A stretch of DNA of 64,000 bases, from NCBI GenBank assembly GCA_905221605.1, contig CAJNDS010000390.1, forward strand, positions 47,501 through 111,500. Direction: 5' to 3'. The notes under the pieces were generated by a model. That model did not search any database and was not told where the DNA came from. It saw only the letters and a list, made by a program, of their open reading frames with translations. Source of the DNA: Symbiodinium natans (taxonomy: Eukaryota > Sar > Dinophyceae > Suessiales > Symbiodiniaceae). Shown piece after piece: positions 49,419 to 59,200 of the stretch. The position numbers were made by a program, and so were the translations under genes. Position 1 is the first letter of the stretch. Every line of letters starts with the position of its first letter.

Positions 49419-49740
49419 AACATAGCATACTTAAAGGAGCGCATGATTCGTCAACTTCACACTCTGAGCATATAAACCCTATAAACCCAAAAGGCCCCAT
49501 AATCCTTATACACTCGGTAAACCCTTTACTCCCTAGAAACTTGCCTATACATAAACCCTGTATAACCCTTAAACCCTAAACGCTGAACCCTTCACCCTAA
49601 AACCCTCTAACCCTAAGCCCTAAAACCCTCAAACCCTAAAGCCCTAAACCCTAAACCCTAAAACGCTAAAACACTAAACCCTGAACCCTAGACCCTATAG
49701 ACCCTAGACCCTAAACCCTAAACCTTCGGCTGCCGCGGAG

Positions 49741-49823
49741 GTACGCGGAGCTCCCGAAGGGAGTCACCCCACCCATGCTGCCGACGCTGCCCTGAGTGAG
49801 GGGCGTGCGAAGCTTTCCCAGGG
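49741..49823 (+). CDS. Putative exon
   Basis: Acceptor TGCCGCGGAG|G; donor CAGGG|GTAGGG. Phase 0: GAPEGSHPTHAADAALSEGR then AKLSQG. Confidence 0.4.
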
Positions 49824-49968
49824 GTAGGGTTTAGGGTTTAAGGATTAGGGTTTAGGGTTTAGGATTGAGGGTTTAGGGTTTAGGGTTTAGACTAAAAACT
49901 CGTAGTCCAAAGGGTTTAGGGCTTAGGCCTCAGGGTTTATTTCTCGCGTTTTTTAAGAAAGGTTTTAG

Positions 49969-50047
49969 TGATCGGCCTGTGGAGCGATTTCTGTTCGTGT
50001 GTTTGGCAGTTGCTCAAACATGCCCGGTCCCGGATCATGCTCTCAGG
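49969..50047 (+). CDS. Putative exon
   Basis: Acceptor AAAGGTTTTAG|T; donor CTCAGG|GTTCGG. Reads RPVERFLFVCLAVAQTCPV then PDHALR. A further island 50207-50255 (YHFSGEVAAEPPARA) ends in a consensus GTATGT. Confidence 0.45.
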
Positions 50048-50394
50048 GTTCGGAAGAATGGGCCCTTGGGTTGTATAGCTGTATAGGGTGTATAGGAGTA
50101 TATGCGGGCTCGCACATGAAGGGGCCCATGCCAACAGGCCCTTGTAACCACTACAAGAGACTGCGATTTAAATTTCGTAAAGCCTAAGCCAGCAAACTGT
50201 CGTAAGGTTACCACTTTTCTGGCGAAGTTGCTGCGGAACCTCCTGCACGGGCGATGTATGTAGGTCTACACCGGGCTTTTCGGGTTTCGGGCTTAGGGTT
50301 CACAGCTTAGGGCCTTGCATTCTGCGTGAGACATCCACCTCAAAAGCGTGCGAACGGACAAAAACCCACGTTTTGCATCTAGGTTTGAGACATA

Positions 50395-50742
50395 TACACA
50401 TATATTTTTATAGTACTTTCGATTTTAATTAGCATCCTTAGTCTTGCTACCCTTGTGATCGCGGCACTGCGTTAAAGCACTGCTTGTGTGTATACAGAAT
50501 GAATTGTGATATATATATATGTATATATATATATATGTATAGATAGAGTATAACTTCGAATACATATATATATATATATATGCGTATATTTTCTTTTCAT
50601 GTGTTTATATATTTGTTTTTTTGTTTATTCAGTTTGTTTATACATATGTGCGTCTTATTCTTGCACCTTTGTGTATATATATATATATAATACAATAAAA
50701 TGCCGCACACGTATTTTACATTTTTTATATGTACACACACAC

Positions 50743-50775
<33 letters not shown>

Positions 50776-50900
50776 TATACATTGTTCGATATATAATATA
50801 TGTCTGTGCACATTCACACGTATTTTTATATACATACATACATATATATATATGTATACATGTGCATATATCTATATACATATATATGTAGTCAGAAAGC
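50395..50900. repeat. AT-rich region with (TA)n microsatellites
   Basis: Several (TA)n and (TATG)n runs, e.g. near 50512, 50564, 50685, 50745-50780 and 50845. All frames here are simple-sequence translations. Ends with a (GCTA)n cluster near 50905. Confidence 0.9.
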
Positions 50901-51049
50901 TAGCTAGCTAGAACTAGCTAGCTAGCTCAGGCCTAAAAGGACATGTTGGGTTGCAAGCCCCGAGCCCAACAGGGGAAGCAACAAAATGACGAAATCCCCA
51001 AGGCCTCGACCCTGAAAAAGAGCTGATGGTAAGGATCCTTGAGGCTTAG

Positions 51050-51140
51050 GGTTTTAGGGTTTAGGGTTTAGGCTTTAGACTTTAGGCTTTAGGCTTTAGG
51101 CATTAGGCATTAGGCTTTAGGCTTTAGGCTTTAGGCTTTG
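51050..51140 (+). repeat. GGCTTTA variant array
   Basis: About ten TTTAGGC/ATTAGGC heptamers in place of TTTAGGG. Confidence 0.85.
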
Positions 51141-51165
51141 AACCCTCAAAGGGGATGAAGGGCAG

Positions 51166-51567
51166 CCCGGACCATGTTTTCTGTTTGTACATGGATTTTG
51201 GACGAAGTGCCTGTGCTTTCTCAACGTGAGGCTCCGCTGTTGCCTGCCCAAGTTGCTGAAACCTGGAGGGCTTTCTTGGGCTCAGGGCTGTGTCCTTTTT
51301 CGGGCTCACTGGCTATATATGTATACACATACACATGCAAAGACATACAAAATAGTTGTCTGGGCCCAGGGTGGCGGGCAGGTGCATTCAGAGAGCTGTG
51401 GGCTCGTTCTCTTGCATGCTTTTGAAGGCTTAAGGCAAAGGGTTTTAAAAAGGGTTTTAATTGGATGCTTAGGGCTTCAGGGATTTGTTTGTCTTTGGCC
51501 TTTGAGTTTGGGATTGTTGGTCGAGTCTCCAGAAACTGGTAGGGGTTTAGGCGGTTTAGGGTTGTAG
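51166..51567 (+). CDS. Long open frame, coding status uncertain
   Basis: After GGGCAG|C one frame stays open for about 134 codons (FLFVHGFWTKCLCFLNVRL, then LRCCLPKLLKPGGLSWAQG), crossing an ATGTATACACAT simple repeat. A second frame reads DEVPVLSQREAPLLPAQVAE. Inner GT/AG sites could divide it. Confidence 0.3.
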   Translation, partial: PGPCFLFVHGFWTKCLCFLNVRLRCCLPKLLKPGGLSWAQGCVLFRAHWLYMYTHTHAKTYKIVVWAQGGGQVHSESCGLVLLHAFEGLRQRVLKRVLIGCLGLQGFVCLWPLSLGLLVESPETGRGLGGLGL

Positions 51568-51657
51568 GGTCGAGGGTGATGGGGCTATAGGTTTGTAGGG
51601 TTATAGGGTTTAGGCGGTTTAGGGTTATGGGGTACTAGACAAAGGGGTCTCAGCAAG

Positions 51658-51726
51658 TTCGTGCGCAAGAACATTAACTTGAACTCCGCCACACAGCCGG
51701 CTATAATGGAGTGGAGACGCCTACGA
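51658..51726 (+). CDS. Putative 23-codon exon
   Basis: Acceptor CTCAGCAAG|T; donor TACGA|GTCATA. Phase 0-0: FVRKNINLNSATQPAIMEWR then RLR. Confidence 0.5.
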
Positions 51727-51803
51727 GTCATATCCCTACGAAACCCCTAAACCCGAAACCCTACACCCTAACCCCCTAACCCTACCATGACCTCGTTATG
51801 AAG

Positions 51804-51845
51804 CCATTGTTGCAGCGAAGGGGCTTCTAATCCAAGGCATGACTC
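51804..51845 (+). CDS. Putative small exon
   Basis: Acceptor GTTATGAAG|C or the closer TTGTTGCAG|C; donor GACTC|GTGTAA. Reads AIVAAKGLLIQGMT. Confidence 0.4.
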
Positions 51846-51959
51846 GTGTAACCCCAAACATGCCCAGATGCTCGAAGCCCTAAACCCGCCCACTCAAAAC
51901 TCAACCCTAAACCCTAAACCCTAAGCCACAAGAAACCCAAGCACCAGAACCCAAGTGCA

Positions 51960-51992
51960 CCCCCCCCCCCCCCCCCCAAAAAAAAAAAAAAA
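51960..51992. repeat. Poly(C)-poly(A) junction
   Basis: About 18 C then 15 A, next to degenerate CCCTAAA. Confidence 0.9.
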
Positions 51993-52034
51993 TGTCCTGG
52001 CTTCCTTTGGAGCGCGTGGGCTTGGACGAGCTGC

Positions 52035-52181
52035 TTTTCAGGCCGTTAGGGGGTTAGGGGTTTAGGGGTTTAGGGGTTTAGGGTTTAGGCTTTAGGGTTT
52101 AGGGTTTAGGTTTAGGGTGAGGGTTTAAAGGCATGGGATTTATAGGGTTCAGGTTTATTTGTTTTTTTCAGGCCGTAAGGG
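52035..52181. repeat. Telomere-like tract with 17-bp flanking duplication
   Basis: TTTTCAGGCCGTTAGGG at 52035 and TTTTCAGGCCGTAAGGG at 52165 flank TTTAGGG-type repeats. CAG|GC in both copies gives a seamless GC-AG intron at 52042-52171; the joined sequence reads GARGLGRAAFQAVRAECLG. Confidence 0.8.
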
Positions 52182-52925
52182 CTGAGTGTTTGGGAATTAA
52201 GGTTTGGGTTTGGGTTTGGGTTTTGGGCTTGCGGTTCGAGGTGGGAATTTCGTCAGGCTTTCTGGGGGGTTAGGTGGGCCGAGGCGTAGCAGCGTGATCG
52301 CCTAAACCCTAAGCCCGTGACCCTGAGCTCTTTACTTCTCAGCTGAAAGCCCAAGCACTCTCAACTTAGGATGTTGGGTTGAGGGTTTAGGGGATGTGTG
52401 TGAGTGTGCGTGCGCTACGGGCGCGCTCCTGTAGGGGCCGGTGGGGCAGGCCGGGGGCCGGTGGATCGGGGCGCGGGGGGGCGGGCTGGGGGTTTGGGGT
52501 TTGGTGTGTAGGTTTTTGGGGTTTAGGGTTTAGGGTTTAGGGTTAAGGTTTTTTTGAGGTTTAGGGTTTGGAACCCCGGAACGGAACCACGTGAGGATCC
52601 GCATGTCGGGTGCTCATTTGACAGTCTCTGCACCAACCTGTGCCCTAAACCCTAAGCTAAACCCTGCGCCTAGCCTTATGCACGGTACCCTAGCTGGAAC
52701 ACCTCCCTAGAAGTGCCCTTAACCATCATGCTTGCTGGGATCACCCAAAACCAATATTCGAAGGTGGGAGTCTGCGGTAAGACGCTCTTCCCCCACTAAT
52801 TTGTGCGGCATTTTTCGGGGGAGGGTACAAGTATGTAGGGTGTAGGGTCTAGAGCCTCTTAAACCTTAAGCCCTAAACCCTAAGCCTCAAAAGCTTTGAA
52901 GCTACCAATTCTTTAAGCCCTACAG

Positions 52926-52978
52926 CCCAGTACACTCCAGAAAGCGAACTTGCATGGAAACCTACAGCCGCGCAGCTT
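52926..52978 (+). CDS. Putative exon
   Basis: Acceptor AGCCCTACAG|C; donor CAGCTT|GTAAAC. Reads QYTPESELAWKPTAAQL. Between 52190 and 52900 I see degenerate repeats plus one short open island (DPHVGCSFDSLCTNLC near 52600). Confidence 0.35.
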
Positions 52979-53099
52979 GTAAACCCGATAACGCCGTAAA
53001 CCCTACGGGTTTAGGGTTTAGGGTTTGGAGTTTGGGGTTTAGGGGCTTAGGGTTTCCGAAACCCTTTAAGCCCCAGAAGCCCTTTACCCTCTCCACTTG

Positions 53100-53594
53100 T
53101 TGGACCCCTAAACCCCTGTAGACCCCTAAGCCCTAAACCCCAAAGCCCTAAACCCTAACCCCCAAACCTCTAGAAACCCCTAAGCCCCTAAACCCCAAAC
53201 CCCTAAGCCCCCAAACCCTAAACCCTAAACCCTAAACCCTAAACCCTGAACCCCTAAACCCCAAACCCCAGAACCCTAGACCCCTAAACCCCAAACCCCA
53301 GAACCCTAAACCCCAAACCCTAAGCCCCCAAACCCTAAACCCTAAACCCTAAACCCTAAACCCTAAACCCTAAACCCTAAACCCTAAACCCTAAACCCTA
53401 AACCCTAAACCCTAAACCCTAAACCCTAAACCCTAAACCCTAAACCCCTAAACCCTAAACCCTAAACCCTAAACCCTAAACCCTAAACCCTAAACCCTAA
53501 ACCCTAAACCCTAAACCCTAAACCCTAAACCCTAAACCCTAAACCCTAAACCCTAAACCCTAAACCCTAAACCCTAAACCCAACCCTAAACCCT
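53100..53594 (-). repeat. Longest telomere-like tract of the window
   Basis: Mixed CCCCTAAA/CCCCAAA units to about 53330, then roughly 37 almost pure CCCTAAA units to 53594 with a single octamer at 53443. Confidence 0.95.
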
Positions 53595-53623
53595 ATTCCG
53601 GCATGTGTTGTTTGTTCTTCCAG

Positions 53624-53687
53624 GCAGCGTCATGCGGTGGCCTCGCTGCGGAGTGCTCTGCAGCGGGAGTTGTCACAGGCCTTGGCG
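53624..53687 (+). CDS. Exon 1 of the best in-phase chain (coiled-coil-like)
   Basis: Acceptor TTTGTTCTTCCAG|G; donor TTGGCG|GTGTTA. Reads QRHAVASLRSALQRELSQAL then A, an amphipathic helix. Ends in phase 0. Exons 54319, 54502, 54673, 54845, 55006, 55279, 55472 and 55604 follow in matching phase, which is hard to obtain by chance. The start of the gene is not identified and the protein is not recognised. Confidence 0.6.
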
Positions 53688-53699
53688 GTGTTAGTGTTA

Positions 53700-53950
53700 A
53701 GGGCTTTGGGGTTTAGGGTTTGGGGTTTGGGGTTTGGGGTTTATGGTTTGGGGTTTGGGGTTTGGGGTTTGGGGTTTAGGCTTTTAGGGTTTTGGAGTTG
53801 AGGGTTTGGGCTTCAGGGTTGATGAGCTCTGGGGATTTGGGGTTTAGTGCTTTGGGTTTGGGGTTTAGGCGGTAGGGGTTTGGGGGTTTAGGGCTCGGGG
53901 TTTGGGGTTTGGGGTTTGGGATCCAAACGAATTTTCGGATTTAGGGCTTT
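53700..53950 (+). repeat. TTTGGGG-rich degenerate tract
   Basis: Mostly TTTGGGG units with TTTAGGC and other variants, inside the intron between 53687 and 54319. Confidence 0.8.
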
Positions 53951-54318
53951 AGCGTGTAGGAGGTTTAGGAGGTCGGGAACTAGGAAAACGTGGTGTTCCT
54001 GCCTTTGACTGGAAGGTACCTGGTGTTCGGGTAGAGGGTCCACGCCCCCCCCCACACGCACCAATCCCTCAACCCTGAACCTTACATCCTAACCGTAAAC
54101 ACTGAACCCTAAACCCTAAGCCCTAAGCCCTAAACCCTAAATCCTAAACCCCAAACAATAAACAAACTGGCTTGCACGTGATTCCTAAGTTGGAGTTCCT
54201 GAAAGCTTATGGCACATGCCTGAAGTTTCCTCAGCCTCTAAACCCTAAACCCTAACCCCTAAACCCTAAACCCTAACCCCTAACCCCTAAACCCTAAACC
54301 CTAAACCCCAAGCCTTAG

Positions 54319-54383
54319 GAGGTGGATGACGTTTGGCTCCTCCGCTACGCGCTGAGCTTCGAGGCCGCTCTGCGATCACAGAG
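54319..54383 (+). CDS. Exon 2 of chain
   Basis: Acceptor AGCCTTAG|G; donor ACAGAG|GTCCTG. Phase 0: EVDDVWLLRYALSFEAALRS then Q. Two bases left over (AG). Confidence 0.6.
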
Positions 54384-54501
54384 GTCCTGTGGGGTTTGGG
54401 GTTTAGAGTTTAGGGTTTGGGTTTAGGGTTTAGGGTTTAGGGTTTAGGGTGATTGGTAGTTGGGGTTGTTTAAGGATGTTTTCAGTTTGGTTAGGTTTTA
54501 G

Positions 54502-54550
54502 GGCTGTGGCTGCTTTGCAACGGAACCGGGCGCCAACATGTGTGGTCCCT
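54502..54550 (+). CDS. Exon 3 of chain
   Basis: Acceptor TTAGGTTTTAG|G; donor TCCCT|GTGTGG. The leading G completes an Arg codon; then AVAALQRNRAPTCVVP. Ends in phase 0. The frame is also open beyond the donor (WLFCTTGNTCQPVPYFLNA). Confidence 0.5.
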
Positions 54551-54672
54551 GTGTGGTTATTCTGCACTACTGGAAATACTTGTCAACCAGTCCCCTACTT
54601 CTTGAACGCCCCCTCCACGAATTTCAATAAATGTGACCCTAGTTGAGAACCAAACTCCCCCACACAAAGAAG

Positions 54673-54780
54673 GTCCTACATGTCGCAGGAAAGGTTCACA
54701 TGGTCCTTGCAACTGCCATAGGAACTACACTACGCTGTATCAGTTCAGTGATATCTGATCTGGTTTACGGCTGCCCAAGG
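54673..54780 (+). CDS. Exon 4 of chain
   Basis: Acceptor CACAAAGAAG|G; consensus donor CAAGG|GTAAGC. 36 codons, phase 0-0: VLHVAGKVHMVLATAIGTTL then RCISSVISDLVYGCPR. One of the most protein-like segments here. Confidence 0.65.
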
Positions 54781-54844
54781 GTAAGCATTAGGGTTTGGGG
54801 TTTAGGGTTTCGGGTCCTGTCGGGTTTTTGCGAGTGTTGGAAAG

Positions 54845-54880
54845 GCCTTCACCAACGTCAATGTCCTCAAATGTGCACAC
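54845..54880 (+). CDS. Exon 5 of chain
   Basis: Acceptor GTTGGAAAG|G; donor GCACAC|GTACCT. Twelve codons in phase 0-0: AFTNVNVLKCAH. Confidence 0.5.
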
Positions 54881-55005
54881 GTACCTGAACCCCCTCCACC
54901 CCCCACCCCCCCTCCTCCCAACCCTAAACCCTAAACCCTAAACCCCCCAAGTAAGTGGCCCTTGATACAGGACTAGGTGGACCGGCAAACATTCAGGATC
55001 TCAAG

Positions 55006-55068
55006 TACTCACTTTTTGGGCTGCGGGCCGACAATGGGCTTGGGGTGTTTGGGGCTTCAGGCTTCAGG
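55006..55068 (+). CDS. Exon 6 of chain
   Basis: Acceptor ATCTCAAG|T; donor TTCAGG|GTTTGT, or the earlier CTTGGG|GTGTTT. 21 codons in phase 0-0: YSLFGLRADNGLGVFGASGF. Confidence 0.45.
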
Positions 55069-55101
55069 GTTTGTGTTGGAGGGCTTTAGGGTGCTTCGGT
55101 G

Positions 55102-55267
55102 CAAGGAGGGGCCCCTTTACTATACTAACTGTTATTAAGGGGCTTATAACCTAAGTTAGGCTCCTTATAGCCCCATTTAGGCCTCTTATAACTATACTTA
55201 TAGAGCTCCTTATAACCCAATTTAGGGCCCTTATAACTCTACTTATAAGTAGGGGGGCCCCTCCTTG
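55102..55267. mobile_element. Family-3 TIR element, intact
   Basis: CAAGGAGGGGCCCC and GGGGCCCCTCCTTG at the ends, with inner repeats of TTATAACTATACTTATA type. Lies in the intron between exons 6 and 7. Reverse-complement relative of 23141-23307, but without a telomere-like insert. Confidence 0.9.
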
Positions 55268-55278
55268 TATCAGGGCAG

Positions 55279-55350
55279 TGCCGAACTGGGGCCCAGGACG
55301 ACCTTCCCGGCGCCGAAGACGCGGCGAAGAAAGCGCTGGCATGGCGCAAG
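55279..55350 (+). CDS. Exon 7 of chain, GC donor
   Basis: Acceptor CAGGGCAG|T; donor CGCAAG|GCGCCG. 24 codons in phase 0-0: TGAQDDLPGAEDAAKKALAW then RK. Confidence 0.55.
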
Positions 55351-55471
55351 GCGCCGGCCCTAAACCCTAGGCCCTTAACCCCTAACCCCTAAACCCTAAA
55401 CCCTAAACCCTAAACCCTCTCAACTATATAAACCCTAAAAACCCTAAAGCCTATGCCCTCGTCATTCTCAG

Positions 55472-55536
55472 GTTGCTCGCGAACCTGAAGCCCAACAGCC
55501 CCCTCAGCCCGTGAACGTTTTGCACATGAACCCGAG
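55472..55536 (+). CDS. Exon 8 of chain
   Basis: Acceptor GTCATTCTCAG|G; donor CCGAG|GTTCGA. Phase 0: VAREPEAQQPPQPVNVLHMN then P; two bases left over. Confidence 0.5.
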
Positions 55537-55542
55537 GTTCGA

Positions 55543-55630
55543 GTGTTCTTGGGGTTCTGGGGGCACAACCTAAACCCTATAAAACCTTGTGTTGAATTCT
55601 CAGGTTGTGCCCCCAGAACCCCAAGAACCC
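55543..55630. repeat. 29-bp inverted repeat
   Basis: GTGTTCTTGGGGTTCTGGGG plus GCACAACCT at 55543-55571 pairs with 55602-55630 with one mismatch, across a 30-bp loop holding CCTAAACCC. One arm is intronic, the other inside the next exon. Confidence 0.9.
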
Positions 55631-55700
55631 CAAGAACACAAAAACACAAGAACCCAACAACCCTGCTAAACCCCCTAGAAACCCTAGAGCCCAGAAACCC
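55604..55700 (+). CDS. Exon 9 of chain (Pro/Asn/Lys-rich)
   Basis: Acceptor GAATTCTCAG|G, sharing ATTCTCAGGTTG with the acceptor at 55464. In the phase of exon 8 it reads LCPQNPKNPKNTKTQEPNNP then AKPPRNPRAQ. 3' border not identified. Confidence 0.35.
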
Positions 55701-55942
55701 TATAAACTCTCTAAACCCTATACACCCTAAACCCTATAAAACGCTATAAACCTTAAACCCTGAACCCTAAACCCCATACAGCCCTAAACCACACTCACCC
55801 TAAACCCAAAACCACACCTACCAAGCCAAAACCCCAAGCCCCTAAACCCTAAACCCTAAACCCTAAATCCTAAACCCAAAACCCCAGGCCCTGAACCCTA
55901 AACCCTAATCCTTATTTTTTGACTTACTAACCCAAGCCTGAG

Positions 55943-55981
55943 GACAACGCACGGCTGGTGGAGGCAGCGAGGAACCGCGAG
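55943..55981 (+). CDS. Putative 13-codon exon
   Basis: TTACTAACC branch consensus, then AGCCTGAG|G; donor CGCGAG|GTTGGC. Phase 0-0: DNARLVEAARNRE, helical. Confidence 0.5.
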
Positions 55982-56235
55982 GTTGGCATGTTAGACTACC
56001 CGGACCCTAATTAGGGTTTAGGGTTTAGGGTTTGGGGTTTAGGGTTTAGGGTTTAGGGTTGAGGACCTCTACACCTCGAAACCTAAGCTGATATGTGGTG
56101 TTTGGGGTTTAGGGTTTAGGGTTTAGGGTTTAGGGTTCGTCAAGGAAGGGCAGTTCACGGTTTAGGGCTTGCATGGTTTGAAGAAGGTACGTGCTTAGCG
56201 GTATATAGGTTATCAGGTAGGGTTTAAGGCTTAGG

Positions 56236-59200
56236 CTGGAGAGTGTACGCTTGGTTGCTGACTCCGGTGACGTCTGCGCACAAGGATGGATGGGTACATG
56301 CTGGCACATGTTGTGAAGGCCGCTTACATCAGCATGGCATGAGGATGAGATGTGAAATGAACGCTTGGTTGCTGACTCCTGTGATGAGTCTGCACACAAA
56401 AGGATCGATAGGTCTGAAGCTGTGTCCTCGCCAGTCGAACTGCTTGAAGGATTTGTTTGATGCGCTGCCATTTGCCTGCTGGGGCACACGGTATCCAGCA
56501 GGTCAGATGCAGTGCAACACTGCTGTTGCAGCGTACTGGCTGGAGTTTGGAATAAAGCTTCGGTTTTCCAAGATCTGCTTTTAGCTTTGTCCCCAAGGTT
56601 GGCGTGTTGCGTGTTTTTCATCTGAATCATGATGAGACATTACATGAACGCTTGGTTGCTGACTCCTGTGATGAGTCTGCACACAAAAGGATCGATAGGT
56701 CTGAAGCTGTGTCCTCGCCAGTCGAACTGCTTGAAGGATTTGTTTGATGCGCTGCCATTTGCCTGCTGGGGCACACGGTATCCAGCAGGTCAGATGCAGT
56801 GCAACACTGCTGTTGCAGCGTACTGGCTGGAGTTTGGAATAAAGCTTCGGTTATCCAAGATCTGCTTTTAGCTTTGTCCCCAAGGTTGGCGTGTTGCGTG
56901 TTTTTCATCTGAATCATGATGAGACATTACATGAACGCTTGGTTGCTGACTCCTGTGATGAGTCTGCACACACAAAGGATCGATAGGTCTGAATCTGTGC
57001 ATGTCGGCACACGTGGGTGAAGGCCCCTTGTAAGGAGTACGGCATCAGGATGAGATGTGAAATGAACGCTTGGTTGCTGATTCCTGTGATGAGTCTGCAG
57101 ACAAAAGGATCGATAGGTCTGAAGCCGTGTCCTCGCTAGTCACCCGGCGAACTGCTTGAAGGTATTGTGCGCAGATTGTTGCGCTGTCATTTGCCTGCTG
57201 GGGCCCGCGGTATGCAGCAGTTCAGATGCAGTGCAACTCTGCGTGGCAGCGTACTGGCTGGAGCTTGGAATAATGCTCGGGTTATCCAAGATCTGTTTTA
57301 GCTTCGTCCCAAGGTTGGCGTGTTGCGCGTTTTCATCTGCGTCATGATGAACGCTTGGTTGCTGTCTCCTGTGATGAGTCTGTACACACAAAGGATCGAT
57401 AGGTCTGAATCTGTGCATGTCGGGACACGTGGGTGAAGGCCGCTCCTAAGGAGTACGGCATCAGGATGAGATGTAAAATGAACGCTTGGTTGCTGACTCC
57501 TGTGATGAGTCTGCACACAAAAGGATCGATAGGTCTGAGCCGTTTGAAACTGTGTGACCGGGCGGACTGCTTGAAGTCGTTGTACACAGATTTGTGCGCT
57601 GCCATTTGCCTACTAGGGCACACGTTATCCAGCAGGTCAGATGCAGTGCAACACTGTTGTTGCAGCGTACTGGCTGGAGCTTGGAATAAAGCTTCGGTTA
57701 TCCAAGATCTGCTTTTAGCTTCGTCCTAAGGTTGGCGTTTTGCGCGTTTTCATCTGAATCATGATGAGACATTACATGAACGCTTGGTTGCTGACTCCTG
57801 TGATGAGTCTGCACACAAAGGATCGATAGGTCTGAATCTGTGCATGTCGGCACACGTGGGTGATGGCCCCTCGTAAGGAGTACGGCATCAGGATGAGATG
57901 TGAAATGAACGCTTGGTTGCTGACTCCTGTGATGAGTCTGCACACAAAAGGATCGATAGGTCTGAGCCGTTTGAAACTGTGTCACCGGGCGAACTGCTTC
58001 AAGTGGTTGTACACAGATTTGTGCCCTGCCATTTGCCTACTGGGGCACATGGTATCCAGCAGGTCAGATGCAGTGCAACACTGTTGTTGCAGCGTACTGG
58101 CTGGAGCCTGGAATTAAGCTTCGGTTATCCAACATCTGCTTTTAGCTTTGTCCTAAGGTTGGCGTTTTGCGCGTTTTCATCTGAATCATGATGAGACATT
58201 ACATGAACGCTTGGTTGCTGACTCCTGTGATGAGTCTGCACACAAAGGATCGATAGGTCTGAATCTGTGCATGTCGGCACACGTGGGTGATGGCCCCTCG
58301 TAAGGAGTACGGCATCAGGATGAGATGTGAAATGAACGCTTGGTTGCTGACTCCTGTGATGAGTCTGCACACAAAAGGATCGATAGGTCTGAGCCGTTTG
58401 AAACTGTGTCACCGGGCGAACTGCTTGAAGTCGTTGTACACAGATTTGTGCGCTGCCATTTGCCTGCTGGGGCACACGGTATCCAGCAGGTCAGATGCAG
58501 TGCAACACTGCTGTTGCAGCGTACTGGCTGAAGTTTGGAATAAAGCTTCGGTTATCCAAGATCTGCTTTTAGCTTTGTCCCCAAGGTTGGCGTGTTGCGT
58601 GTTTTTCATCTGAATCATGATGAGACATTACATGAACGCTTGGTTGCTGACTCCTGTGATGAGTCTGCACACACAAAGGATCGATAGGTCTGAATCTGTG
58701 CATGTCGGGACACGTGGGTGAAGGCCCCTTGCAAGGAGTACGGCATCAGGATGAGATGTGAAATGAACGCTTGGTTGCTGACTCCTGTGATGAGTCTGCA
58801 CACAAAAGGATCGATAGGTCTGAGCCGTTTGAAACTGTGTCACCGGGCGAACTGCTTCAAGTGGTTGTACACAGATTTGTGCCCTGCCATTTGCCTACTG
58901 GGGCACATGGTATCCAGCAGGTCAGATGCAGTGCAACACTGTTGTTGCAGCGTACTGGCTGGAGCCTGGAATTAAGCTTCGGTTATCCAACATCTGCTTT
59001 TAGCTTTGTCCTAAGGTTGGCGTTTTGCGCGTTTTCATCTGAATCATGATGAGACATTACATGAACGCTTGGTTGCTGACTCCTGTGATGAGTCTGCACA
59101 CAAAGGATCGATAGGTCTGAATCTGTGCATGTCGGCACACGTGGGTGATGGCCCCTCGTAAGGAGTACGGCATCAGGATGAGATGTGAAATGAACGCTTG

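Noticed and set aside
50597-50911. Tyr/Ile-rich frames
   Set aside because: Simple (TA)n and (CA)n translations.
57360-57420. Hammerhead-ribozyme-like TGATGAG core in each satellite unit
   Set aside because: No CGAAA half and no cleavage-site stem could be placed next to it.
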